Source: Methanolobus bombayensis (GTDB lineage: Archaea; Halobacteriota; Methanosarcinia; Methanosarcinales; Methanosarcinaceae). From it: 64,000 nucleotides of DNA. This document shows positions 36,272 to 44,500 of this stretch, piece by piece. The stretch's first letter is position 1. The number at the start of each line of letters is the position of its first letter. Where the stretch lies: contig NZ_JAGGKD010000003.1 in the NCBI RefSeq assembly GCF_017873415.1, positions 248,001-312,000 on the forward strand, written 5' to 3'. The position numbers were made by a program, and so were the translations under genes. A model generated the notes under the pieces. That model saw only the letters and a program-made list of their open reading frames with translations, was not told the DNA's origin and made no database searches.

Positions 36272-37303
36272 ATGTTAACTCCGGAAATAACTCTAACACA
36301 TATCATTTTTGTATCCATATCATTAGCTTGTGGATTGGCAGCTATATACTTCTGGGTGAAGGTTTATTTTGAAACTAAAAAAGGATCTATTGCCTGGTTA
36401 CTTCTTGCACTTACAGCCATTTTCCTTATAACTTCTTCAATATTCCCATCAATTGCTATTAGCTCCCAGGATACAGATATTACTGAAATGGTATTCCTTT
36501 TCCTCGGTTTCTGGAGTGCTGTGTACACCAGTATATTTGCAGCAGCCGGTTTTTTGATGTTCCAGGCATTTAAGACAATTCCCCGGGAAAATCTTGGAAA
36601 TTTCCTGATAGAAGGAATGGTATTTACAAAACCAGTCAAGGCAGAAGATGACATGGAAGAACTGCCGGAAGTAGAACAGGTATCTACACTTCTCAACAGG
36701 TCCACACTTATCGAATACACTCCTAAAACCAGATACGAGGATTCCGTAATAGAGATATGCCTTCGTCTTTACGGTGAAATGGTGAATACTGTGTTGGTAT
36801 CTACACAACCGCGTACTGAAATGTACAAGGAGAAGATCGGAGACCTGATGGATATAGGCGCAATGAAGTTTATTGAAATATCCTCTACAACTAAACATGT
36901 TAATGATGAGGATGGAATAATCAAGTTACCTTCAGATGAGATGGGGAAATTCTTTGAACTCACAAGTAAGCTGCCTGAAGGATGTGCGGTTATCTTTGAA
37001 CCTATAACCCAATTGATACTTACAGATGGAGAACAAAAGACCTATGAATTCATTTCTGAAATGGTAGAGCGTTTCTCTGCCAGCCAATTACTTCTTGTGG
37101 GCATGATCAACAAAGAAGCTCATGACGATCAAACAGTTTCAAGGTTTGAAGGACTTTTCCTTAATCTGGCTGAAGAAAAGGATGCTAAGATCCGTGTTGT
37201 AAAAGGTGGAAAGGAAGAGTACGTAAGATTCTACGTTGGAGAGAAATTCTTCATGGAACAGGATGTAGAGGTAATACTTGAAGAAAAAAAGGTTGAGTTT
37301 TAA
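36272..37303 (+). CDS. Three-helix membrane protein with cytoplasmic signalling-like domain
   Basis: A 343-residue protein. Three hydrophobic helices at about 8-29, 39-58 and 70-95, with an acidic linker near 125-140. The cytoplasmic part (about 145-343) begins STLIEYTPKTRYEDS and has VLVSTQPRT and a CAVIFEPITQLIL strand, which recalls P-loop-less KaiC/RecA-like domains of archaeal signalling proteins; the family is not certain. The ATG follows AGGTGA, 51 bases after cheD. It shares the TAATG overlap with cheC4, so it is a true operon member. It might localise the che proteins to the membrane. Confidence 0.65.
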   Translation: MLTPEITLTHIIFVSISLACGLAAIYFWVKVYFETKKGSIAWLLLALTAIFLITSSIFPSIAISSQDTDITEMVFLFLGFWSAVYTSIFAAAGFLMFQAFKTIPRENLGNFLIEGMVFTKPVKAEDDMEELPEVEQVSTLLNRSTLIEYTPKTRYEDSVIEICLRLYGEMVNTVLVSTQPRTEMYKEKIGDLMDIGAMKFIEISSTTKHVNDEDGIIKLPSDEMGKFFELTSKLPEGCAVIFEPITQLILTDGEQKTYEFISEMVERFSASQLLLVGMINKEAHDDQTVSRFEGLFLNLAEEKDAKIRVVKGGKEEYVRFYVGEKFFMEQDVEVILEEKKVEF

Positions 37304-37929
37304 TGGACAGACAGCTTGACAATTTCCTGACCGATGCATTCAAGGAAATCGGCAGTATAGGCATGGGAAATGCTACTACATCCCTTTCTAAACTCATTGA
37401 GAAAAGGGTGCAGTTGAATCTTTCCGACGCACGTTTGTTTGAACCTTCTGCCATTGTTGATATGATACCCGACTCAATAACAATGACAAGTATTATGATT
37501 CCGGTACATGGAGATCTTAATGGTCTTACAATGTTGCTTTTTGAGTTTGGTAATGCTGTTTATCTTAGTAATCTGCTGCTCCAGAGTATTGAACATGATG
37601 ATGATCCGAGTATCTATGAATCAGCACTACTTGAAACAGGAAACATTATTGCCGGATCCTACCTGAACTCCCTTTCATCATTCCTTAACCTCAAGATAAT
37701 GCATTCAGTCCCGGATATTAGTATCGGTACAATTGATGACATACTGGAAAAAGGGCTCAATAAGATGCAGGAAGAACCTGAGGGAATACTGAATATTGAA
37801 ACAATGTTCATGGTCTACTCCTCAGAAAAGGATGTTGGAGCTGGTACTATCTATGGAGATATGTTCTTGCTGCTGGATTCAGAATCACTTGACAGGATGC
37901 AGAATTCCATACAGGACATGTTGAAATGA
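37303..37929 (+). CDS. cheC: CheC paralogue 4 (first site Asn replaced by Ser)
   Basis: CheC-family protein of 208 residues. The first site is E15-I-G-S18, so the Asn is lost; the second is intact at E111/N114 (LETGNIIAG). It is thus the mirror image of copies 1 and 2. The start overlaps the stop of the membrane protein gene (TAATG), pointing to coupled synthesis of the two. Confidence 0.86.
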   Translation: MDRQLDNFLTDAFKEIGSIGMGNATTSLSKLIEKRVQLNLSDARLFEPSAIVDMIPDSITMTSIMIPVHGDLNGLTMLLFEFGNAVYLSNLLLQSIEHDDDPSIYESALLETGNIIAGSYLNSLSSFLNLKIMHSVPDISIGTIDDILEKGLNKMQEEPEGILNIETMFMVYSSEKDVGAGTIYGDMFLLLDSESLDRMQNSIQDMLK

Positions 37930-37966
37930 ATTCCTAATTATTAATCAGATCTTACGGTTGAACTAT

Positions 37967-38413
37967 ATGAAAAATATCTGGACTTATCATCTGGAAAAAT
38001 CCAACGCCAATGACAATGATGGCGATAGTACATTCTCACAGATGCTCCATTCGTTTGTAAGAACAGGAAATGATGAGAAGATGCATACAGGCATTTCCAT
38101 GGGGATCTCACAAAAGAATAAAAATACTGGTAATATTGATGTCAACAAAGCAGAAACCCAATTATGTACCTGGATGGCAGAAAGTCATGAAGCATACGAA
38201 CTCGGAATAGATTCATCTAAAAGAGACAGTGTACGGCTTATTATGGCTGAAGATGGAGGATTATCCCTCAGATATGATGTGGCTGGAGAAACACCTTTTG
38301 AAATGTCAGTAAGATCTGAAGAAGAAGCCATGGATATTATCGAGGAAGATAATGCCACTACTGAACAGCTTTATCCGGATAATCCGGAACTAAAGTGGAT
38401 TAAAATAACATAA
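37967..38413 (+). CDS. Small acidic protein, unknown, end of che operon
   Basis: A 148-residue soluble acidic protein, not recognised. The first 60 residues are polar and probably flexible (NANDNDGDST). The second half (about 95-148) looks folded, with GGLSLRYDVAG, and ends in PDNPELKWIKIT. It follows cheC4 by 37 bases with no obvious terminator between, so it may be part of the operon. ATG 37967 is preferred to the in-frame start at 37958; the ribosome site is weak. Confidence 0.5.
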   Translation: MKNIWTYHLEKSNANDNDGDSTFSQMLHSFVRTGNDEKMHTGISMGISQKNKNTGNIDVNKAETQLCTWMAESHEAYELGIDSSKRDSVRLIMAEDGGLSLRYDVAGETPFEMSVRSEEEAMDIIEEDNATTEQLYPDNPELKWIKIT

Positions 38414-38527
38414 ATTTAATATATATACATTAATTCAATGGTAAAGAATAAAAACTAGTAAAACAATTAATATATAAATATTGTATAATAACTAACTGGA
38501 CTCAAGAGATAAAGGAGATCTATAATT
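38414..38527 (+). promoter_or_regulatory. Likely promoter and RBS for the Cys/His paralogue pair
   Basis: AT-rich gap with TTAATATATAAATATTG near 38467-38483 as a TATA candidate and AAAGGAGAT at about 38511-38519 as a ribosome site. This suggests that the paralogue pair is a separate transcript from the che operon. Confidence 0.5.
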
Positions 38528-39154
38528 ATGATGGACATTGCAATTTACTCACTTGTTGATGACATGGTCAGCAAGGCCGGCACTGAGGGTGTCGTTGAAT
38601 ACTGGCTTCGTGTAGGTGAGAGCTATGCAGAAAGAATGGGAAAAGAAGCATATGTAGGATGGCCTGCCTTTAATGTAGCAATGAAGGATGGAAGAACATC
38701 ACTTACAGTTGAAGGTGCTGTTAATGTCCAGACTGACCTTGCTATAACTGACAAGGATGGGGATGTCATTGGTTATGTCTATGCTTTAAAAGTGTGCCCA
38801 ATGGCACCTACCATGGGAAGATACATTTCAAGGATCGGACCGATACCTGACTCTGACACCGATGTAGCAGACAGCTACAATAACCGTGTAAGAGATTCAG
38901 CTGTTTCAAATTACTGCATTACCCACCAGAAATTCAGGGAAGTTGCAGCTAATAACATTACCGTTGCAAAGCAGGCTCTTGAATGCCTTCATCTTGCAAA
39001 CAAGGGAATGACCGGTGAAGTGAAAATGGTACAGGAAAACCTTGCAAGGATAAATGTGGATGAGAGACACATTAAAAGTATTCTGCGCAATGCTTCCTGC
39101 GTGTTCGCACTTATTGTGAAGGGCAAGAGTGCAGGCGAGGAAATAATTGACTGA
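38528..39154 (+). CDS. Cys/His-motif protein, paralogue A (unknown function)
   Basis: A 208-residue soluble protein paralogous to the next gene. The shared core is VCP near residue 89, YISRIG, then SAVSNYCITHQKFR near 126-139 and a late SC near 190. The spaced Cys and His residues suggest a bound metal, haem or other cofactor. There is a loose likeness to ATC-hydrolase-type folds (CP ... C..H), not enough to name it. Two adjacent ATG codons (38528, 38531) follow AAAGGAGAT. Its stop is 10 bases before paralogue B. Position after the che operon hints at a signalling or sensing role. Confidence 0.6.
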   Translation: MMDIAIYSLVDDMVSKAGTEGVVEYWLRVGESYAERMGKEAYVGWPAFNVAMKDGRTSLTVEGAVNVQTDLAITDKDGDVIGYVYALKVCPMAPTMGRYISRIGPIPDSDTDVADSYNNRVRDSAVSNYCITHQKFREVAANNITVAKQALECLHLANKGMTGEVKMVQENLARINVDERHIKSILRNASCVFALIVKGKSAGEEIID

Positions 39155-39164
39155 TGGTGATCAT

Positions 39165-39770
39165 ATGGCTGAAAATATAGAATCCAATCCTTTTGTCGAT
39201 GTTTCAGTATATCTGTTCTTTGAGGATATTTCTGATAAACAGGGTGTTGAAGGTTTCACCAATTACATGGTTGGCCAGGCCGAATCACTGGCTAAATCTG
39301 TCCCTGAGGAAGAATACCAGACATGGGATGATTTTGCAAATGCCGTTACGAACGGTGAATCTGTCCTATCATCTTTTGAACATATAGGACAGATCAGCAA
39401 ATATGGTTTTGTTACAAAGGTATGCCCATTTTCCAAAGCTATTAGAGAATATATAAAAAGAATAGGTAACTTCAACCCGGTTCACATGGAAGCAACCGAT
39501 CATTTCAATCACACCATACAGCCTTCCGCTGCACACAGTGCATGTATGATGCACCAGACTTACCGTAAGGAAGTAGCTAAGAGAATAAAGATCGGAGGGA
39601 AACCACTCCAGTATGCTCAGATAGCAGCAAAGGCATACACCGGAAAGATAGCACTTCCTCCTGAATCATGGAAGAAGGTATTACTGGAAAAAGCAGGAAT
39701 TACCGAAACCCAGGGATTCATGGAAATGAGGGAGAACAGCTGTCTGTATCTTCTTTACGTTGAAGAATAA
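39165..39770 (+). CDS. Cys/His-motif protein, paralogue B (unknown function)
   Basis: A 201-residue paralogue of the preceding gene, sharing KVCP, YIKRIG, D-x-F-N, SAAHSACMMHQTYR and AKAYTG. Cysteines and the HQ pair align with paralogue A, while the rest has diverged strongly, so the pair is an old duplication that has kept the same putative binding site. ATG 39165 follows GGTGATC; the longer frame from TTG 39147 overlaps the upstream stop. No known family assigned. Confidence 0.6.
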   Translation: MAENIESNPFVDVSVYLFFEDISDKQGVEGFTNYMVGQAESLAKSVPEEEYQTWDDFANAVTNGESVLSSFEHIGQISKYGFVTKVCPFSKAIREYIKRIGNFNPVHMEATDHFNHTIQPSAAHSACMMHQTYRKEVAKRIKIGGKPLQYAQIAAKAYTGKIALPPESWKKVLLEKAGITETQGFMEMRENSCLYLLYVEE

Positions 39771-39827
39771 GAATAGAACTTTTTAGAGCAGTAAAGTATA
39801 TACTGCTCTAAAACTGATTTTCTATTA

Positions 39828-41108
39828 ATGCACCCTATAATCATTTTTATATTAGCACTTGCTGTAATACTAGTTCTTACTGCGAAACTCAGAATACATC
39901 CTTTTTTAGGTCTTATTTTAACTTCTGTTTTCACCGGTGTGCTTGCAGGTGAAGCATCTGCAACAATTGAAACAATCACAACCGGAATGGGAAAAGTATT
40001 CTCACATTTTGCCATAATTATCGCTTCAGGAAGCATTATTGGTCTTATATTACACAGGACAGGTGGAGCAAAGTTAATTGCATCTGATATCATCAGGATA
40101 TCAAAAAAACCACTTTTCGGACTGAATATCCTTGGATTTATCTTTGCCGTGCCACTTATGTGTTGCATCCTTGCCTATGTAATATTCATCCCTGTTGCAA
40201 GAGAAATAAAATTAAAAGAAGGATTTCCAAAAGTTCTCACAGCATCCGTTCTTGTATTTGGAACGCTGGCCTCGTATAATCTTGTGTATCCGTCCCCAGT
40301 TATTTATTCTGCCGTTTCAGGATTGGGACTTAACAATAGTGACATACTGATTCCCGGAGTTATCATTGCATTCATCGTTTCAATTGCAGGGTATTTTTAT
40401 GCTGTCAAATTCTGCAGCACAGGCGACATGAGCGGTTTCATAATAGATAATGAAAAAGAGAATGAGAATATTGAAGTACCCGGCAGGGTTGCAGCCTACT
40501 CACCAATTGCTATTCCAGTTACACTGATCCTTGCAGATGTATTTACAAACATAGCCCTGTTTGATATTGTGGGTGCACCTGACATGGCACTCCTGATAGG
40601 AGTCATTATGGCAATATTCTTTGCTTACAGGCAATACACATTTGATCCTGTCAGGAAATGGGTTGAAAAAGCAATAAAAAGAAGCGGAGTGGTCATTCTT
40701 GATATGTGCGGAGGTGGGGCTCTTGGTGCCACCCTTGCAATGACAGGGGTCGGACAGGAGATGGGAACCCTGCTTTCAGGATTACCTTTACCTGCTATTC
40801 TTGTTCCTTTCCTTATTGCAGTTGCAATACAGAGTGTACAGGGTTCACGTGTTGTTACTATGCTGGTTGCACCTTCAATAGTTATACCCCTTATCCCAGT
40901 TCTTGAACTACCAGCTGAAATTGTTCTCTTTTCTATGGCATCAGGAACATTTCTTATATCACACTTCAATGACCCGTTCTTCTGGATATATAAGGATCTG
41001 GCGGAACTGGAAACTGCTGAGGTTCTGAGAAGTTATACACTTGGTGGGGTTGTGATGGGAATTACAAGCCTATTGCTTACGGGTACAGCATATATGCTAT
41101 TTTATTAA
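39828..41108 (+). CDS. GntP-family permease
   Basis: A 426-residue membrane protein with about 12 hydrophobic segments of the gluconate:H+ symporter family. The N-terminus (LALAVILVLTAKLRIHPFLGL), the GSIIGLILHRTGGA segment and the C-terminal SGTFLISHFNDPFFW are typical. Substrate unknown; organic acids such as gluconate or glycerate are usual, which is unexpected in a methylotrophic methanogen. It stands 57 bases after paralogue B and ends at a shared terminator. Confidence 0.88.
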   Translation: MHPIIIFILALAVILVLTAKLRIHPFLGLILTSVFTGVLAGEASATIETITTGMGKVFSHFAIIIASGSIIGLILHRTGGAKLIASDIIRISKKPLFGLNILGFIFAVPLMCCILAYVIFIPVAREIKLKEGFPKVLTASVLVFGTLASYNLVYPSPVIYSAVSGLGLNNSDILIPGVIIAFIVSIAGYFYAVKFCSTGDMSGFIIDNEKENENIEVPGRVAAYSPIAIPVTLILADVFTNIALFDIVGAPDMALLIGVIMAIFFAYRQYTFDPVRKWVEKAIKRSGVVILDMCGGGALGATLAMTGVGQEMGTLLSGLPLPAILVPFLIAVAIQSVQGSRVVTMLVAPSIVIPLIPVLELPAEIVLFSMASGTFLISHFNDPFFWIYKDLAELETAEVLRSYTLGGVVMGITSLLLTGTAYMLFY

Positions 41109-41165
41109 AAGCAAGTTAAAACCGCAAATAAACAAATTAATATTTATCCAAAAAAGAAAAGATCG

Positions 41166-41182
41166 GACCGGCAAAGCCGGTC
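41166..41182. terminator. Bidirectional hairpin terminator between gntP-like gene and fpo operon
   Basis: GACCGGC / GCCGGTC perfect 7-bp GC-rich stem with AAA loop. On the plus strand TTCTATTTT follows; on the minus strand CGATCTTTTCTTTTTT follows. It therefore fits terminators for both the permease gene and the fpo operon. Confidence 0.8.
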
Positions 41183-41196
41183 TTCTATTTTAATAA

Positions 41197-41559
41197 TTAA
41201 TGGTGTTCGTGTTCGTCTTCAGCCTTCTGATTTTCCCATGCTTCCTGTGCATCATTGATAGAATCAAGGCACTTCTTGCATAACTGAACTGTGTCGTCCT
41301 CGGCACCCTTTGAGAATGAAGGTCTGCTGATTGTTACATCGTACAACTGTGCGATTGCACCGCAGAGATCACATACTCCTGCTGCTCCGCAGCTTGGAGA
41401 CTCTGCCTGTGCATCATGGGCTTTTTTGCCTGCGTTTAAGCATCCTTCACAAAGACCCTGCCACATTCCGTGTGGATAAGACTCTGCGTACTTTGGTTTG
41501 AATACTCTTACAGGAACCACTGTTGGAATGGCTACTCCACAAAGATCACAATCTGCCAT
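41197..41559 (-). CDS. fpoO: FpoO, F420H2 dehydrogenase subunit
   Basis: Small methanogen-specific subunit of the Fpo complex, 120 residues. Cysteine pairs CDLC near 4-7 and CEGC near 37-40 in the first half, and CDLC and CKKC in the second, give a duplicated metal or 2Fe-2S type arrangement. The C-terminus is acidic and His-rich. Last gene of the fpo operon; its ribosome site AGGAGGT lies over the stop of fpoN. Confidence 0.9.
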   Translation of the reverse strand: MADCDLCGVAIPTVVPVRVFKPKYAESYPHGMWQGLCEGCLNAGKKAHDAQAESPSCGAAGVCDLCGAIAQLYDVTISRPSFSKGAEDDTVQLCKKCLDSINDAQEAWENQKAEDEHEHH

Positions 41560-41560
41560 T

Positions 41561-43009
41561 TTACATACCTCCTACCAGTACTTTTGCTGCTTCCATTGCC
41601 CAGTAGATGAAAGGCTCTGACCAGAAACCAATTGCAAGTACACCAACTGCTGCAACTACCATTGCAACGGTGTAGGGATAAGGTTCTGCGACCTTCTCAC
41701 TGTCTGTTGGCAGGAAGTACATGTACTTGACGATCTTTGCATAATAGCCCAGTGAAATTGCACTGTTAAGAATTGCAATTACTGCAAGCCAAGCAAAGCC
41801 TGCCTGGATGGTTGATGAGAACAATACGAACTTGCTCATGTAACCTGCTGTTAATGGGATACCTGCAAGAGCAAATACGAATATTGTCATACAGAGAGCA
41901 GTTACCGGCATTCTCTTGCCAAGACCTCTGAAGTTATCAATGTGATCTGGGTCAGGTGATTCCTTGTTCTCAGAAAGTACCATGTACGTTACAGCGGCTG
42001 TTGCAATGAAAGCTCCTGCTTTCATGAAACCGTGTGACAGTGCATAGAATATACCACCGCCAAGTGCCAATGGTGTTAGTACCACAAATGCCATTGTGAT
42101 GTAACCTGCCTGTGCAAGTGAGGAGTATGCAAGCATTCTCTTGACACTTGTCTGGTTCAGGGCTACAACGTTTCCGTATGTCATTGTGATTACTGCAAGT
42201 ATTGCAAAGGCAGTCTGCCATTCAGCCTGAAGGGCTATGAGTGCAACCACAAATACCTTGAGAGCTGCTACAATACCCATCTTCTTTGAACCTGCTGCAA
42301 GCAGTGCGGATACAACTGATGGTGAACCCTGGTATGTGTCAGGTGCCCACATGTGGAATGGTACAAGAGCTATCTTGAATCCGAATCCAGCAATCAGAAG
42401 AACTACTGCAACAATGCCCATTGGGCTTGAGGCCAGTATGCCTGCATTAGCTGCAACTTCCGGAATACTGGTTGTACCTGTTGCTCCGTATACATATGAT
42501 ATACCAAGGAGCATAAGTGCTGCTGAAAGTGAACCAATGATGAAGTACTTCATGGCTGCTTCCAGTGACTTGGCATTATTCTTCTCAAATCCTGCAAGTG
42601 CATAGGTTGCAAGACTTGCGAGTTCGAATGCAACGAAGAGTACCATGAGGTCGTTTGCAGATGCAACGAACATCATACCGATTGTTGCAAAGAGCCCAAG
42701 CGCAAAGAACTCCTCTGTGTTGCTGTTTCCCTCAGTGTACTTGATTCCTGAGATCGTAAAGAGTAATGCGACCACAAGGAAAACTATCTTGAAGAACTGC
42801 GACAGGGCATCTATTGACACTGTGTCATAAAATACCAGTGCTTCAGTTCCAAGACTTGAAATTGTCAGTCCAAGGGCAACAAGAACACCAAGAGATGCCA
42901 GGTAGCCAAGAATCTTTTTTGAGCCTGTCGGAAGGAATAATCCGATAAGCAATACTGCCAGTCCTGTGAGTGCAATGACAATTTCAGGTGCTAATAACAT
43001 AAGATCCAT
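41561..43009 (-). CDS. fpoN: FpoN, F420H2 dehydrogenase antiporter-like subunit
   Basis: Membrane proton-translocating subunit, NuoN homologue, 482 residues with about 14 helices. The proton_antipo_M core contains the conserved Glu helix region FVAFELASLATYAL and Lys/His-bearing helices (FKIALVPFHMWAPDTYQG). One base separates it from fpoO and four from fpoM. Part of the complex that passes electrons from F420H2 to methanophenazine. Confidence 0.95.
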   Translation of the reverse strand: MDLMLLAPEIVIALTGLAVLLIGLFLPTGSKKILGYLASLGVLVALGLTISSLGTEALVFYDTVSIDALSQFFKIVFLVVALLFTISGIKYTEGNSNTEEFFALGLFATIGMMFVASANDLMVLFVAFELASLATYALAGFEKNNAKSLEAAMKYFIIGSLSAALMLLGISYVYGATGTTSIPEVAANAGILASSPMGIVAVVLLIAGFGFKIALVPFHMWAPDTYQGSPSVVSALLAAGSKKMGIVAALKVFVVALIALQAEWQTAFAILAVITMTYGNVVALNQTSVKRMLAYSSLAQAGYITMAFVVLTPLALGGGIFYALSHGFMKAGAFIATAAVTYMVLSENKESPDPDHIDNFRGLGKRMPVTALCMTIFVFALAGIPLTAGYMSKFVLFSSTIQAGFAWLAVIAILNSAISLGYYAKIVKYMYFLPTDSEKVAEPYPYTVAMVVAAVGVLAIGFWSEPFIYWAMEAAKVLVGGM

Positions 43010-43012
43010 TAT

Positions 43013-44500
43013 TTACACCCCCATTACAGCCATAAGGCTGACTATCTGTTCTGAGTTTGTCAACATCATTTCAAGCACCGGGCTTGGGTTAAGTCCGAAG
43101 TACAGTATGAGTATTGCGATGACACCCATTGAAAGTGTCTGATAAGTATTGATATCTGTTACTGTACCGAGTTTCTCATTATAGACACCAAACATTGCCC
43201 TCTGGAGAGCCCAAAGGTGATATGCTGCGGTTATCACGATTGCAACCAGTGCAATCATAACGTATGATGGCAGGTTCACAAAGCTTCCGGCAAGCACGGA
43301 TACTTCAGCAATGAAGCCGCTAAGACCGGGAAGTCCAAGGGATGCCATAAATGTCAGTACCATAATAACTGCCAGTTTTGGCATCTTCTGTGCAAGACCG
43401 CCAAGGTCGTTGATGATTCTTGTGCCTGTTACATTCTTGATAATTCCACATGACATGAACATAATGCTCATGATAAGTCCGTGTGAGAACTGCTGGAACA
43501 TTGCTCCGGAAACGGAGAGTGAAACCAGACCGGCTGCACCAAGTGTTACGTAGCCCATGTGGCTTACACTGGAGTATGCAACCATTCTCTTGAGGTCCTT
43601 CTGTGAGAGTGCAAGGAATGCACCGTAAAGTATACTTACTGAACCAAGGGATGCCATGATGGTAATCATCAGGTTTGGTGATGCTGTGAATGGCAACATT
43701 GGAAGCATGATCTTAAAAAGACCATATCCACCGATCTTAAGCATGACAAAGAGCACACTGCCAGCAGTTGGTGCCTCAGTATATGCATCAGGAAGCCATG
43801 AGTGGAATGGGAAACTTGGAATCTTGACAATGAAACCGAAAAGCAGTGCAAGGAATATCATATCCTTTGCAATTCCGGATTCAATGAACTGGAACTGGGC
43901 AATAAGCGTTGGTATGTCCAGTGTAGGAGTTCCTGTCATGTCCCATGCTGCGAAGTAAAGTCCGAATATACCCAGAAGCATCACAAGGGAAGCCACGTGA
44001 GTATAGATAAAGAATTTAATTGCTGCTTTGTGTTTATTGGGTCCTCCCCATATGCTCACCATAAAGAAGAGCGGTATGAGTGTAAGTTCCCAGAATATGT
44101 AGAACAGGAAGAAGTCCAGTGCGGTGAATACACCAATTACTGCACCCTCTGTTGCGAGTATGAATGCATAGAACTTGTTTGGTGATTTCCTGTCATCGTT
44201 CCATGTGAAGAGAACGAGCAGTGGAAGTACAATAGCATTGAGAAGTATCAATGGCATTGAGATTCCGTCAACACCGAGGTGATAGTTAATTCCAAGGGAT
44301 TCTACCCACGGTACAAGTTCCTTGAATTGGTTATCCGCTATAGTACTGTCGAAGTTAAAGTACATGTATACTGTGAGTAACAGTACGATAACAGTACCTG
44401 CAAGGGCTATTGCTCTTGCCTGTTCCTTTGTTTTTGTTAATAATGCAAGTGCTGCAAATATCAGAGGTATCAGCACGATCATTGAAAGTATCGGCATCAT
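43013..44500 (-). CDS. fpoM: FpoM, F420H2 dehydrogenase antiporter-like subunit
   Basis: NuoM homologue, 495 residues with about 14 helices. The key Glu is in FYIFWELTLIPLFFMV, and FPFHSWLPDAYTEAP carries the conserved His/Trp/Asp segment. The ATG shares its A with the fpoL stop (TGATG), with GGAGGTAAT as ribosome site inside the fpoL end; a second ATG follows at once (44497). Confidence 0.96.
   Translation of the reverse strand: MMPILSMIVLIPLIFAALALLTKTKEQARAIALAGTVIVLLLTVYMYFNFDSTIADNQFKELVPWVESLGINYHLGVDGISMPLILLNAIVLPLLVLFTWNDDRKSPNKFYAFILATEGAVIGVFTALDFFLFYIFWELTLIPLFFMVSIWGGPNKHKAAIKFFIYTHVASLVMLLGIFGLYFAAWDMTGTPTLDIPTLIAQFQFIESGIAKDMIFLALLFGFIVKIPSFPFHSWLPDAYTEAPTAGSVLFVMLKIGGYGLFKIMLPMLPFTASPNLMITIMASLGSVSILYGAFLALSQKDLKRMVAYSSVSHMGYVTLGAAGLVSLSVSGAMFQQFSHGLIMSIMFMSCGIIKNVTGTRIINDLGGLAQKMPKLAVIMVLTFMASLGLPGLSGFIAEVSVLAGSFVNLPSYVMIALVAIVITAAYHLWALQRAMFGVYNEKLGTVTDINTYQTLSMGVIAILILYFGLNPSPVLEMMLTNSEQIVSLMAVMGV

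Noticed and set aside
43802-44185. 127-codon plus-strand frame
   Set aside because: Antisense to fpoM, cysteine-rich by chance, no start signals.
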